Of a DNA stretch of 46,969 nt, positions 1 to 7,319 are shown piece by piece; positions within the stretch are counted from its first letter, which is position 1, and each line of letters opens with the position of its first letter. Location: NCBI GenBank assembly GCA_008636105.1, contig VSDH01000023.1, positions 1 through 46,969 of the forward strand, read 5' to 3'. A program made the translations under genes and the position numbers. Under the pieces are notes generated by a model that was not told the DNA's origin, ran no database searches, and saw nothing but the letters and a program-made list of their open reading frames with translations. The stretch is from Candidatus Scalindua sediminis. GTDB lineage: Bacteria; Planctomycetota; Brocadiia; Brocadiales; Scalinduaceae.

Positions 1-17
1 TAACTGGAGGTCCTGGA

Positions 18-1190
18 TTGACAACACCAATTTTGCAATGGGTCACCCAAAAATTTCATGACTACATTACTGCCGAAGGCGCTGCCGATGCCTATTTACG
101 GGGGCTTCACTACTTCATTGTCTCTCAGCTGGTTGCGCTACGTCAAATGCCCTGTCAAGCCAAGAAAAAACGACCCGGATGGTGTGTGGACGGGCGGCGC
201 ACCTATGAAAATACGGCTCAGGAATACAAGAATCTGTCTCGCACGGTTGGCGATGCCCGCTTAAAAGGGCTCATTCCGTTTGATGCCTTAGAGGATCGGA
301 AAAATGATGCTTTAAGTATAGGGGTCGAAGAACGCTTAGAACCTGTGATTGAGAATGTCGAGGTCAGCACCGGCTTTTCCTATTATCAAAATTTTATTCC
401 CCCGAAGACCTTTGACGCTTTTACCCAACAAATAGCCTTAGAAATCCAACCGGCGCATTTTTATTCGCAAACGCATCGGCTGGTGTTATTGATTGAAAAG
501 TCTAAGGCTAAATCATCCATTCATGAAATGGCGACCCGCTATGGCGCCGATTTTATTCAATTTAGTGGCCAAGCCTCCCTGACCCGCTTGTTTGAAATTT
601 GTCAACTAGCTAGAAAAGAAGCTAAACCGCTGAAGATTTTTTATATTTCGGATCTTGATGTGGCCGGCTGGTTTATGCCTGAGTCTGTTTTGAAACGGAT
701 TCAGCAAATTTATCCGAATGAAGAGCATGAGTTATTCCGGGTTGCCTTATCCCTTCAACAATGTGAAGCCTTGGCTTTACCTGTCTCATTTGAACCTGAT
801 ATGAAAAAATATCCCCCCGGGCAAATTGATCGCTTTATTCGGGAATCGGGGAGTGAAAGTTGTATTGAAGTCGATGCTGTCCCCCGACTGGAGCTGTTAA
901 ACATGATTCATGAACAGTTAGAGGCCCATGCTTTACTGGATGAGGACAAAGAATTGACACAGGTCTTTACCGAAGAAAAAGAAGACCAACTCAAGGAAGT
1001 GGATTTTGCAGAATTTCAAGAGGAGTATGAAAAATTAGATGGGCAAATCTTTGTCCAGCAGGAACGACTGAATACAATGACACCGATTGTCGATGACATC
1101 AACGCCTTAAGATCCGATATTTGGGCTTTAGAAGAACGTATCAAAGCGCATGTCAAAAGTAAATTGGAATTGGAGCTAGATGAAGAATGA
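18..1190 (+). CDS. Spo11/TopoVIA-like Toprim protein
   Basis: A 390-residue protein that resembles the stand-alone TopoVI-A/Spo11-like (mini-A-type) proteins of mobile elements. The N-terminal third (about residues 20-100) has the winged-helix-like pattern of that group, ending AR-x-KGLIPFDALEDR. A Toprim core follows: a hydrophobic strand ending in LIEKSKAK (Glu near residue 159) and then FYISDLDVAGW with the D-x-D metal pair near residues 211-213. The last ~100 residues are a charged coiled coil. No TopoVI-B subunit is seen. Family members nick or cleave DNA through a tyrosine, which I could not place with confidence. Start: TTG after GGAGGT at 6-11. However, the frame is open upstream to base 1 and joins the reading frame that runs off the other end of the window, so the true protein may be longer (see findings). 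The stop overlaps the next gene. Confidence 0.65.
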   Translation: MTTPILQWVTQKFHDYITAEGAADAYLRGLHYFIVSQLVALRQMPCQAKKKRPGWCVDGRRTYENTAQEYKNLSRTVGDARLKGLIPFDALEDRKNDALSIGVEERLEPVIENVEVSTGFSYYQNFIPPKTFDAFTQQIALEIQPAHFYSQTHRLVLLIEKSKAKSSIHEMATRYGADFIQFSGQASLTRLFEICQLARKEAKPLKIFYISDLDVAGWFMPESVLKRIQQIYPNEEHELFRVALSLQQCEALALPVSFEPDMKKYPPGQIDRFIRESGSESCIEVDAVPRLELLNMIHEQLEAHALLDEDKELTQVFTEEKEDQLKEVDFAEFQEEYEKLDGQIFVQQERLNTMTPIVDDINALRSDIWALEERIKAHVKSKLELELDEE

Positions 1191-1393
1191 TGAGTAGAGC
1201 GGATCATGAGGATGGTTTGGAACGATTAGATCGGTATTTTCAATACCAAATTCAAATTTTGTTCAATTATATTGAAGACCGGGATAAAACGATTGAACAA
1301 TCGAATGTTAAAATTAAGATTTTAGAGAATCAAATTTGGGTTTTGAAAGAACGCTTAGGGGAATGTGAGGCACGAAGTCAGGAGGATCATTGA
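1187..1393 (+). CDS. small coiled-coil protein
   Basis: A 68-residue acidic protein, mostly one predicted coiled coil with a heptad-like pattern in the stretch YIEDRDKTIEQSN to LKERLGECEA. It starts inside the stop of the Toprim gene (ATGATG, either Met possible) and ends over the start of the following zinc-finger gene, so the three are probably co-translated. The function is unknown. It may be a dimerisation partner of the neighbouring Toprim or zinc-finger proteins (inference from coupling). Confidence 0.6.
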   Translation: MMSRADHEDGLERLDRYFQYQIQILFNYIEDRDKTIEQSNVKIKILENQIWVLKERLGECEARSQEDH

Positions 1394-2184
1394 TGAGCTT
1401 TGAATTAGATCAATTAGTGAACGAAATTAAATTACAGGTGAACAAACAGCAAGAATGGTGCCCGTATTGCAAACAGTTTTTTCTAGCGGATCAGCCTGTT
1501 TGTTCATGCGAGGATGAAATGCTGGGTGTGGTGAAGCAGTTTGCCCAAGTCGAAGTCATGCGACGGATGCTGGTGCAACGGTTTACCGATTTTAATGCGA
1601 AATTACCAAAAATGAAACATGCCAATTTTATTTACGAAGAGAACGGGAAAAAATGGCTTATTCAGCATGATCCAAATCGTGTGCGTATTTTAGGGACGCA
1701 TCAGAACCCGGCAAGGGAAAAGTTTGATCAATATCACTTATGTTATACGCACGAGGGGCTGGTCTTTTTAGATAAAGATCAGGGGTTTGTTTATTCGGAT
1801 AAAGAACGTTTTGAAAGTTTTTTGGTGGAAAATCAGCGGAATATTCTGGAAAAAATTCCCTTGTTTTTAGTACAAATTAAGAAAAAGATGGAAATTCACG
1901 CCATTCATTATTTCCAGTCGCTGAAAAATCTTCAGGGTGTGTCCACTAAATTATCGGCTCAATTACTGCAATTAGAGAGTCTGGAGACCCTTTTAGCGGA
2001 ATTAGAATTGAAGAAGATGTATGGGAACGAAGACGATGACAAGGTTGAATGGACGTTCTTTGGTAAACTTAGACGCTTTTTTAGACTTCGACCCGTGAGT
2101 AACAGGAGTGCCCGCAAAAAACGATCTAAGAAGAAACAACCTGTTGAAGAAGAAGAACTGTCCTTAGATAGCTTATTTGGTTGA
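1390..2184 (+). CDS. zinc-finger protein with basic region and C-terminal PIP-like tail
   Basis: A 264-residue protein with an N-terminal zinc site (CPYC then CSC, residues ~24-41), a mixed middle domain that I do not recognise, a coiled-coil segment, and a lysine/arginine-rich stretch near residue 235-250. The extreme C-terminus is EEELSLDSLFG. That tail resembles archaeal PCNA-interacting peptides of the QxxLxxFF/TLDSFF type, with Glu for Gln and Leu for the first aromatic. A similar LSMQDIFG segment lies near the N-terminus of the DNA polymerase encoded at 10.6-15.9 kb. A replication-accessory role is an inference from this tail and from the operon. Starts ATGATG overlapping the previous stop. 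Confidence 0.6.
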   Translation: MMSFELDQLVNEIKLQVNKQQEWCPYCKQFFLADQPVCSCEDEMLGVVKQFAQVEVMRRMLVQRFTDFNAKLPKMKHANFIYEENGKKWLIQHDPNRVRILGTHQNPAREKFDQYHLCYTHEGLVFLDKDQGFVYSDKERFESFLVENQRNILEKIPLFLVQIKKKMEIHAIHYFQSLKNLQGVSTKLSAQLLQLESLETLLAELELKKMYGNEDDDKVEWTFFGKLRRFFRLRPVSNRSARKKRSKKKQPVEEEELSLDSLFG

Positions 2185-2200
2185 GAGGGTGAATGTAACA

Positions 2201-2449
2201 ATGGACACGAATATACTGCGAATGCATCAGAAACAATCTAATCAAACGAAAATCCTTCAATCCTTAAAGAAGCATTATCCACTACCCGTGCGAGCCCCGG
2301 TGGTGCAGATAGAATCCGGTTTGCGGTATAAATTAGTGCTTCAGTATTTAGGCCAGTTGGTGAAAGCTGGCCGGGCGCATAAAGAAAGAAACGGCCATCG
2401 GGACGTGAAATATGTTTATGTGCCTGCTAAGACGGAATTGGGAGGCTAA
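2201..2449 (+). CDS. winged-helix DNA-binding protein
   Basis: An 82-residue protein with a helix-turn-helix pattern (TKILQSLKKHYPLPVRAPVV..LVLQYLGQLVKAGRAHKE) followed by a wing-like strand pair ending in KYVYVPAK. This is typical of small winged-helix regulators or replication initiator accessory domains. I chose ATG 2201 because GAGGGTG at 2185-2191 is a good ribosome binding site. An upstream in-frame TTG at 2177 would lie inside the preceding gene. It sits in the same operon between the zinc-finger and HNH genes. Confidence 0.6.
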   Translation: MDTNILRMHQKQSNQTKILQSLKKHYPLPVRAPVVQIESGLRYKLVLQYLGQLVKAGRAHKERNGHRDVKYVYVPAKTELGG

Positions 2450-2454
2450 TCAGA

Positions 2455-2808
2455 ATGGTGCGTGTTTCGACCCGATATATGGGCTTTCGATCAGATAAGC
2501 AATTCCTCAATTTTCGGGCCATGATCCTCTTTTGGCAGGATTTTTCTTGCAAGGCGTGTCACTGTTTTTTTCCGACAGCGGGCAATGGGGATTATCATCT
2601 CCATCATCGCAACGGTAATCCCAAGGATAATTGGGTGGGGAATGTGGAAGTGTTGTGTCTGCCCTGTCATCAGTTGAAACATCCTGAGAAACAGTTACTG
2701 GAAATGGCTGAAGCGAGTTTTACAGGACAGGCTTTACCGGATGATGAGCATTATGTGTCCGGGCGGGATCGAGTCATCCGGCATTTCGATCAGCAAATTT
2801 GGAAGTGA
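2455..2808 (+). CDS. HNH endonuclease-like protein
   Basis: A 117-residue protein with a clear HNH (treble-clef) signature: CKACHCFF, then YHLHHRNGNPKDNWVGNVEVLC and LPCHQLKH. The two CxxC pairs would bind structural zinc, while the HH pair, the Asn and the last His form the metal-binding nuclease site. This is the domain of free-standing HNH enzymes that nick or cut DNA. GGGAGG lies about 10 bases before the ATG. In a viral operon it may act in genome processing, packaging or homing; the sequence does not say which. Confidence 0.75.
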   Translation: MVRVSTRYMGFRSDKQFLNFRAMILFWQDFSCKACHCFFPTAGNGDYHLHHRNGNPKDNWVGNVEVLCLPCHQLKHPEKQLLEMAEASFTGQALPDDEHYVSGRDRVIRHFDQQIWK

Positions 2809-3146
2809 TTATCGTGGGTTATTATACCTTTTACATGACGGAAATTGTGAATTATTATACCAAAAGTTTACTGGTCTATTTTGGCTATGTTAACAACCGA
2901 GGGCAGATTAAACAATCGGCCGGGTCTTTTGTGCCGAAAAAATTAGTCCAACAAATCAATTTTCAAGCTAAAACCATTACCATTGCGGGCTGGTGGTATG
3001 CGAGGAATGGTCACTTGTGGCGCTATCGGGTGGACAAATGTCAGGGCCATGCCGTTGACCAATTAGAGGTCAAAAATTTTGTGGGGGATTCGATTAACAA
3101 TTTTACTATTCCTGGAATGTTAGATATCATTAGTGCCAGTAAGTGA
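2799..3146 (+). CDS. hypothetical protein
   Basis: A 115-residue protein that I do not recognise, rich in aromatic and beta-strand-forming residues (GYYTFYMTEIVNYY, ITIAGWWYARNGHLWRYRV). It overlaps the end of the HNH gene if the TTG at 2799 is used; GTG at 2814 is an equally possible start. The overlap suggests co-translation with the HNH nuclease. Confidence 0.5.
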   Translation: MEVIIVGYYTFYMTEIVNYYTKSLLVYFGYVNNRGQIKQSAGSFVPKKLVQQINFQAKTITIAGWWYARNGHLWRYRVDKCQGHAVDQLEVKNFVGDSINNFTIPGMLDIISASK

Positions 3147-3163
3147 GTGAGCGTGAACCAAGG

Positions 3164-3292
3164 ATGATATTATCTAGAAAACGCCAGCAGGCCTTGAACC
3201 AACATTTTACGGAATTACAGGCATTACGTATGCCTTTGAAAGATCCTGTTTTAATTGATTTACATCAGGATTTGCAGGAGCGATTACAATGA
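3164..3292 (+). CDS. small hypothetical protein (42 aa)
   Basis: A short reading frame starting MILSRKRQQALNQHF. It is preceded by the recurring leader GAGCGTGAACCAAGG and overlaps the next start by ATGA at 3289-3292. The leader and the coupling support translation. Amphipathic and helix-rich; no function is apparent. Confidence 0.45.
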   Translation: MILSRKRQQALNQHFTELQALRMPLKDPVLIDLHQDLQERLQ

Positions 3293-3528
3293 CATCGATT
3301 ATTGATATTGAACAATTGATCACTAAATTACAACCTGCCAAATGTGATTATTGGGTAAAAAACGAAAATAAAAAGTCTTTTGGTTTAACGATTACCCAAA
3401 CCCTTGAACTGGTCTTGCAATCTGTGAGTGAATCCGAAGAAGGTTGGGGAGAGGCACAGCAACCCCATTTTGAGCAATTAGTGAACCGATTACAATACAT
3501 TGAATCGCAACGATTGAGGCGAGGGTGA
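3289..3528 (+). CDS. hypothetical protein (79 aa)
   Basis: A 79-residue acidic, mostly helical protein that I do not recognise. It starts at an ATGA overlap with the 42-residue gene and ends eight bases before the next zinc-ribbon gene, so it belongs to the same transcript. Confidence 0.5.
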   Translation: MTSIIDIEQLITKLQPAKCDYWVKNENKKSFGLTITQTLELVLQSVSESEEGWGEAQQPHFEQLVNRLQYIESQRLRRG

Positions 3529-3535
3529 TTCTAAG

Positions 3536-3853
3536 ATGACCGAAAAAGTAGCTAAACCGTGGTGTGTGTTGTGTGGCCGACATCCGAGTTTACAAGGCAA
3601 TGAACCCATGTATTTAATCCCCACCCGGATTTTGGATCTGGAACAAGAAACTGATTGGAAACAGACAGAGAAACAATGTGTGCTCTATTGCGGGAAACAT
3701 TTTGGGGAGTTAGTCAAACTAGGTCGGGTCTATATTGCACCGGGAACCGATTGGATGAATTTGTTTACTATGACGGAAGTGCGAATGGTGTTGAACGATC
3801 CAACTCATTCACGGACAGCTTATATTTTGGTAAACCCGGAAATTAGAACGTAA
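3536..3853 (+). CDS. zinc-finger protein (105 aa)
   Basis: A 105-residue protein with CVLCGRH near the N-terminus and CVLYCGKH about 40 residues later, probably one zinc site with Cys and His ligands. GGGTGAT about 10 bases upstream is a strong archaeal ribosome binding site. The family is unknown. Confidence 0.55.
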   Translation: MTEKVAKPWCVLCGRHPSLQGNEPMYLIPTRILDLEQETDWKQTEKQCVLYCGKHFGELVKLGRVYIAPGTDWMNLFTMTEVRMVLNDPTHSRTAYILVNPEIRT

Positions 3854-3911
3854 TGGAGTAAATCTGAAAGACGAAAAAAACTTGGCGAAAAAAACTGGAG
3901 AACTGAACGAA

Positions 3912-4247
3912 ATGAAACAAAGAATCTATTTATGGGATGTAAGACAACAAAAACGAATTTTAAAGGATTCATTAGTATTTTTAATGATGATTTTTGTATA
4001 TTTCGACTTTACAATGCTATTTAACATCTTTAATTGGATGCCCCACGAATTACGCTCTGATAGTCAAATAATTAGTCTTATTTTTGCTCCTATTAACACC
4101 TATTACTGGTTATTTGATTGGGATAATGGCTCTATTGCTATTCTATTGACACTAGGTATATTAATTCTTTTAGGCGCAGCAATATGGATAGTTGTCTCCG
4201 ATTATCTTAAATATCTTGAGATGCGGGATGAATACGAACATAATTAA
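3912..4247 (+). CDS. small membrane protein, 2-3 TM
   Basis: A protein of about 111 residues with hydrophobic segments at SLVFLMMIFVYFDFTML, around LIFAPINTYYWLF, and IAILLTLGILILLGAAIWIVV, then a charged C-terminal tail. I chose ATG 3912 because GGAG and the CTGAAC element precede it in the same arrangement as at neighbouring genes. The upstream in-frame TTG at 3882 has no good ribosome binding site. It is the only multi-pass membrane protein in the left-hand operon. Function unknown. Confidence 0.5.
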   Translation: MKQRIYLWDVRQQKRILKDSLVFLMMIFVYFDFTMLFNIFNWMPHELRSDSQIISLIFAPINTYYWLFDWDNGSIAILLTLGILILLGAAIWIVVSDYLKYLEMRDEYEHN

Positions 4248-4269
4248 AAATTATAGAGAGTGAACAAGT

Positions 4270-4794
4270 ATGTATCGAAAAGATATTTTGAGAAAAATGG
4301 CTGAAATTAAAGAATATGACTATATTCAAGGTTTTTATAAAGAAATTGCCTTTAAAGAAAGCCCAGATTATATTTATTGGAAGATTGAACGTAATCGAAG
4401 AGATCGTGATTCTGAAAGAGTAATTAAAAAGACCTATGAGGTGATCTTTGCCAAAAATATTAGATACAAAGGCTATTGGAATTCGGGAAAAGCTGGTTTA
4501 GTAGATAACCTTGAAAGTGAACATTGGACTAGATCAACTTACTACACCTCTAATGAAAAGGAGCCGAAATTCATCGGTATCTATAATGAAGGATTTGACT
4601 CAGCCTATCGATCTATTTTTAAAACAAATGAATGTTCACACGAAGAAACGAAAATCGCTGAGGAAATTTGTGATTTTTGTGAACAAAAACATAACATTTG
4701 TATTTTTTTATTGTGTCAAAAAGATCTAAGTCATCGAGCCCATGAATTCAAGCGAAAAAAATTAGAATTAGAAAAACAGGAACAAACTGAATAG
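4270..4794 (+). CDS. hypothetical protein with C-terminal Cys/His cluster
   Basis: A 174-residue charged protein that I do not recognise. The C-terminal part has CSHEETKIAEEICDFC, further Cys residues and HRAHEF, which could form a zinc site. The last 25 residues are a charged helix. It is led by GAGAGTGAACAAGT, the recurring translation leader of this operon. Base composition is more AT-rich than in the genes at 1-3.8 kb. Confidence 0.5.
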   Translation: MYRKDILRKMAEIKEYDYIQGFYKEIAFKESPDYIYWKIERNRRDRDSERVIKKTYEVIFAKNIRYKGYWNSGKAGLVDNLESEHWTRSTYYTSNEKEPKFIGIYNEGFDSAYRSIFKTNECSHEETKIAEEICDFCEQKHNICIFLLCQKDLSHRAHEFKRKKLELEKQEQTE

Positions 4795-4806
4795 AGAGTG
4801 AACTAG

Positions 4807-5025
4807 TTGGCAATGCTGAAGGTTAAACCAATTGGCAAAAGACATGATCCAAGTGATGGACCATGCGTTGTCTGTAATAATATTTCCTGGAAAACAATTG
4901 GAAAAAAAAATCAGGGAGTAAATCCAGGTGAGTATTTTCAAAATTATACTTGCAAAGCCTGTGGCATGGAAATTAGAACAATACTTTGGAAATTAAACCA
5001 ATTAGATAATTTTCTTTCAAAATGA
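4807..5025 (+). CDS. zinc-ribbon protein (72 aa)
   Basis: A 72-residue protein with two CxxC knuckles, CVVC and CKAC, about 33 residues apart, typical of a zinc ribbon. TTG 4807 follows GAGAGTGAACTAG at the same distance as in the gene at 5575, which favours TTG over the in-frame ATG at 4813. Function unknown; small zinc ribbons are abundant throughout this element. Confidence 0.55.
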   Translation: MAMLKVKPIGKRHDPSDGPCVVCNNISWKTIGKKNQGVNPGEYFQNYTCKACGMEIRTILWKLNQLDNFLSK

Positions 5026-5044
5026 GCAAGGAATGAACCAAACT

Positions 5045-5536
5045 ATGACAATTAAGACTAAACCAACCCCATTAAAAAGACGCATTCGTAATTGGTTAGA
5101 TCAAGAATCTAAAGAATCTGTGGATATTACACAAAAAGAGACTGATATTTTTCGATTGCGAGTAAATTACAGAACCACCCCCTTATTGATCATCCAACCA
5201 AAAGGGAAACAATCGATAGTTATTGCTGCGCTAATTAGGCTCACTCCAGAACATCTGGAGATAATCAGAAGTTCTCCAAAGGAAGATCGACTCCGAGTTA
5301 TAAAGAATTTAGGAAATTATATTCATGAGCGCCAGTTATACTGTATTTTTCAGTTTGAAAATGAAAAAGAAGTCATTTTTCAACATCTTGTTATAGAAAG
5401 CTCAAATCTCTTTAAAGAGGATCTGACAAAAACGTTATTTTTTCGATATCTTGATTTTGTTCGCTTCGGCCATGTCCTAGTAATAGAAAAGTTTAGATCT
5501 CTGATTGGGGCAGATATTCAAGTTCTGAGTAAGTAG
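5045..5536 (+). CDS. DUF2299-like protein (tentative)
   Basis: A protein of about 163 residues with a first helix RRIRNWLDQE, then beta-strands LRVNYRTTPLLIIQPKGK, IVIAALIRLTPEHLEII and a C-terminal strand HVLVIEKF. This layout reminds me of the archaeal DUF2299 family (about 150 residues, secretion-chaperone-like fold), recognised from the strand pattern only. ATG 5045 fits the AAGGAATGAACCA leader; ATG 5033 lies inside that leader. Confidence 0.45.
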   Translation: MTIKTKPTPLKRRIRNWLDQESKESVDITQKETDIFRLRVNYRTTPLLIIQPKGKQSIVIAALIRLTPEHLEIIRSSPKEDRLRVIKNLGNYIHERQLYCIFQFENEKEVIFQHLVIESSNLFKEDLTKTLFFRYLDFVRFGHVLVIEKFRSLIGADIQVLSK

Positions 5537-5574
5537 AAGAGGAACCCAAACAAAATTGCAAGGAAGTGAACCAG

Positions 5575-5712
5575 TTGGAAGAACAAACAAAACAAGATGA
5601 ATTAACTGAGGATCAAAAGAATATCATGAAATTGGCCGTCATGCAAGGATTTGCTTATTTTCTGATAATTGTACTATTTGGGCTTGTAATTAACCTATAT
5701 CTGAACCAATAA
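5575..5712 (+). CDS. small single-pass membrane protein (45 aa)
   Basis: A 45-residue protein with a hydrophilic N-terminus (MEEQTKQDELTEDQKN) and one transmembrane helix near FAYFLIIVLFGLVINLYL. It is preceded by AAGGAAGTGAACCAG then TTG, the same leader and spacing as the gene at 4807, which is the main evidence that it is expressed. Confidence 0.5.
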   Translation: MEEQTKQDELTEDQKNIMKLAVMQGFAYFLIIVLFGLVINLYLNQ

Positions 5713-5730
5713 GAGCAAGGAGCGAACTAA

Positions 5731-5848
5731 ATGATTAGCGGATTGTGTAAAGTGTGGAGCTAAGAAACTATGGGCTAAATTAGTTTGTGGTAATTGCTGG
5801 GATTTTTTATTTAAGGAAAAAATGAGAAGAAATAGACTAACATTGTAA
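5731..5848 (+). pseudogene. frameshifted zinc-ribbon gene (~39 aa)
   Basis: ATG 5731 follows the operon leader AAGGAGCGAACTAA but reads only ten codons. In the +1 frame, from base 5741, it encodes DCVKCGAKKLWAKLVCGNC and continues to a TAA at 5848: a clean CxxC-x11-CxxC zinc ribbon with no start codon of its own. One extra base among the first four codons (for example in CGG at 5739-5742) explains this. It may be a broken gene, an assembly indel or a +1 recoding site. Confidence 0.45.
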
Positions 5849-5889
5849 GTTGCACAGTATTATAGTTATAACTTAAGGAGTTTTGAATA

Positions 5890-6156
5890 ATGGATGCAGG
5901 CGAGTTTACATGGGATATTCAAGGATGGGCACAGGATGGATTTCATAATTCAGCTCATTCATGGGAATATATGCAACAATTGTTAGAAATTTGTAATCAT
6001 ACAGATGTTTGTTCGGCCTGTAAAGACAATCTCCAAGAGCAACTTCAAAACTATTCCGAAGTCTCTGATATTTTAGAGGATGTCGATTTTTCTAAGAAAG
6101 CTGACTGGATGTGTTTTCAAAAACGTAATAAATCATTGAGTAATTATTTTAAGTAA
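5890..6156 (+). CDS. hypothetical protein with Cys/His motif (88 aa)
   Basis: An 88-residue acidic protein that I do not recognise. The middle has CNHTDVCSACKDNL, a possible zinc-binding Cys/His cluster. AAGGAG precedes the ATG by about 11 bases. It ends just before the promoter of the RAMP operon. Confidence 0.55.
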   Translation: MDAGEFTWDIQGWAQDGFHNSAHSWEYMQQLLEICNHTDVCSACKDNLQEQLQNYSEVSDILEDVDFSKKADWMCFQKRNKSLSNYFK

Positions 6157-6168
6157 TTCGACAAAATC

Positions 6169-6178
6169 TTTATAAATT
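6169..6178 (+). promoter_or_regulatory. TATA box of the RAMP operon
   Basis: TTTATAAATT lies about 41 bases before ATG 6219, the right distance for an archaeal promoter with a short leader. A second AT-rich element (TTTTATAATAA) follows near 6190-6200. Confidence 0.55.
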
Positions 6179-6218
6179 CTTTATACAAATTTTATAATAA
6201 GTCAATGGTGTTTTTATA

Positions 6219-6401
6219 ATGGCATTAAAACAAGAACGGACAACACTAGGGATTACACGACATCAACGAGAAGTATTTGAAAAGCTGAAAGGTATAATGA
6301 TGGAAAAAGAACCGTTAGGTTTTGAACCAGATGCCATTCAAGTCTTTGATATACTATTAAAAAGCTATTTAAAATTAAAAACTGGAAAAGAGACGATTTA
6401 G
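6219..6401 (+). CDS. small helical protein, possible regulator of the RAMP operon
   Basis: A 60-residue protein beginning MALKQERTTLGITRHQRE, with two amphipathic helices (REVFEKLKGIMMEKE and IQVFDILLKSYLKLK). The layout, a short strand then two helices, resembles compact RHH or plasmid-copy-control proteins, but the fit is weak. It is the first gene behind a clear TATA box and is separated from the Cas7-like gene by a 46-base hairpin, so it is probably in the same transcript. Confidence 0.5.
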   Translation: MALKQERTTLGITRHQREVFEKLKGIMMEKEPLGFEPDAIQVFDILLKSYLKLKTGKETI

Positions 6402-6414
6402 AAAAGAACCAATA

Positions 6415-6460
6415 CGAAAAGCACCTAGTTCGGCCACTAACCAAGGCTAGCTGCTTTTCG
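6415..6460 (+). ncRNA. intergenic hairpin upstream of the RAMP pair
   Basis: Arms CGAAAAGCACCTAG (6415-6428) and CTAGCTGCTTTTCG (6447-6460) pair over 13 of 14 positions around an 18-base loop (6429-6446). It fills the gap between the 60-residue gene and the Cas7-like gene. It could be an RNA processing site, an attenuator or a protein-binding site. The following U-run is too weak for an obvious terminator. The RNA call is an inference from pairing. Confidence 0.5.
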
Positions 6461-6476
6461 ACAGGCAGGTAAAAAT

Positions 6477-7319
6477 ATGTCAAGTAAGCATAAAAATCTA
6501 TCGAGTCAAAGAATCATATTAAAAGTCAAGTGTTATACCCCCATTTCTAAACCTTTGAATGGGTCACTTCCACGAAGTAATAATTCACACATGCTACGTT
6601 TATATCCCATCAAATACCAGTATGGGACTGGGAAGGAGAAAAAAGAAGCTGAAACTCAAATTTATTTGATCAAAGGTCTACGAGGGGCAGTTAGACATGC
6701 GGTGATGTGGGTCTGTAAGACCTATGGCATGGAGGTCTGCCATACCACTGATAAACAGGAAGATAAATCGGGTAATAAACTCTTACCGGCAGGCTTTCAT
6801 CTGTTAGCGGCCTGTGCCAAAGAACAAAGCTGTATTGTCCATGAGATCTTTGGTTCCAAAGGAAAAGAAAGTTTGATCGCAGTCTTTGCTGATCCCATCA
6901 CGTCTGTCAACCATAAGACAGCCCAATTTGATCAACAGATTCAAAATGTTCATATTGCAACGGAAAACCGGGTGAATAAAACCTATGACGGCAAAACAGT
7001 GCAAGATTTTGGGGAGCGATATTTTTCCGGGCATTTCAGCTTTGAAATTAATGTCACGCGATGTTCTTCCACTCAAATCGGCTTGCTTATCGAAGCTATT
7101 ATGAATATTGAGAAAATGGGTCGCGGCTACAACTCTGGATATGGGCATGTCTTAGTGGAAGCCTTTCAATTACTGAATCGCACCATCGAACGAAAACCCA
7201 TCTTTGAAACAGATTCAGGGGAGTTTAAAATTCAACAAATAATTGACAATCAACCCCTAAAACAAGAGGTCAAGGATGCCATGAAAGGCTGGGAGAAATA
7301 CCGGGAGCTAGTTGCATGA
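6477..7319 (+). CDS. Cas7-like RAMP protein
   Basis: A 280-residue protein with RAMP (repeat-associated mysterious protein) features closest to Cas7 subunits of the Csf2/Csc2 type. Near the N-terminus comes IYLIKGLRGAVRHAVMW, matching the 'GLRG.lR.a' segment of those families. Then come CHTT and AACAKEQSC cysteine-containing segments in the insertion region, SLIAVFADPI, ENRVNKTYDG, and near the C-terminus MGRGYNSGYGHV, a glycine-rich RAMP loop. Cas7 proteins coat guide RNA in effector complexes. The gene overlaps the next RAMP-like gene by four bases (ATGA). No Cas1, Cas2, Cas3, large subunit or array is nearby. Assignment is by motif; the subtype is uncertain. Confidence 0.6.
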   Translation: MSSKHKNLSSQRIILKVKCYTPISKPLNGSLPRSNNSHMLRLYPIKYQYGTGKEKKEAETQIYLIKGLRGAVRHAVMWVCKTYGMEVCHTTDKQEDKSGNKLLPAGFHLLAACAKEQSCIVHEIFGSKGKESLIAVFADPITSVNHKTAQFDQQIQNVHIATENRVNKTYDGKTVQDFGERYFSGHFSFEINVTRCSSTQIGLLIEAIMNIEKMGRGYNSGYGHVLVEAFQLLNRTIERKPIFETDSGEFKIQQIIDNQPLKQEVKDAMKGWEKYRELVA

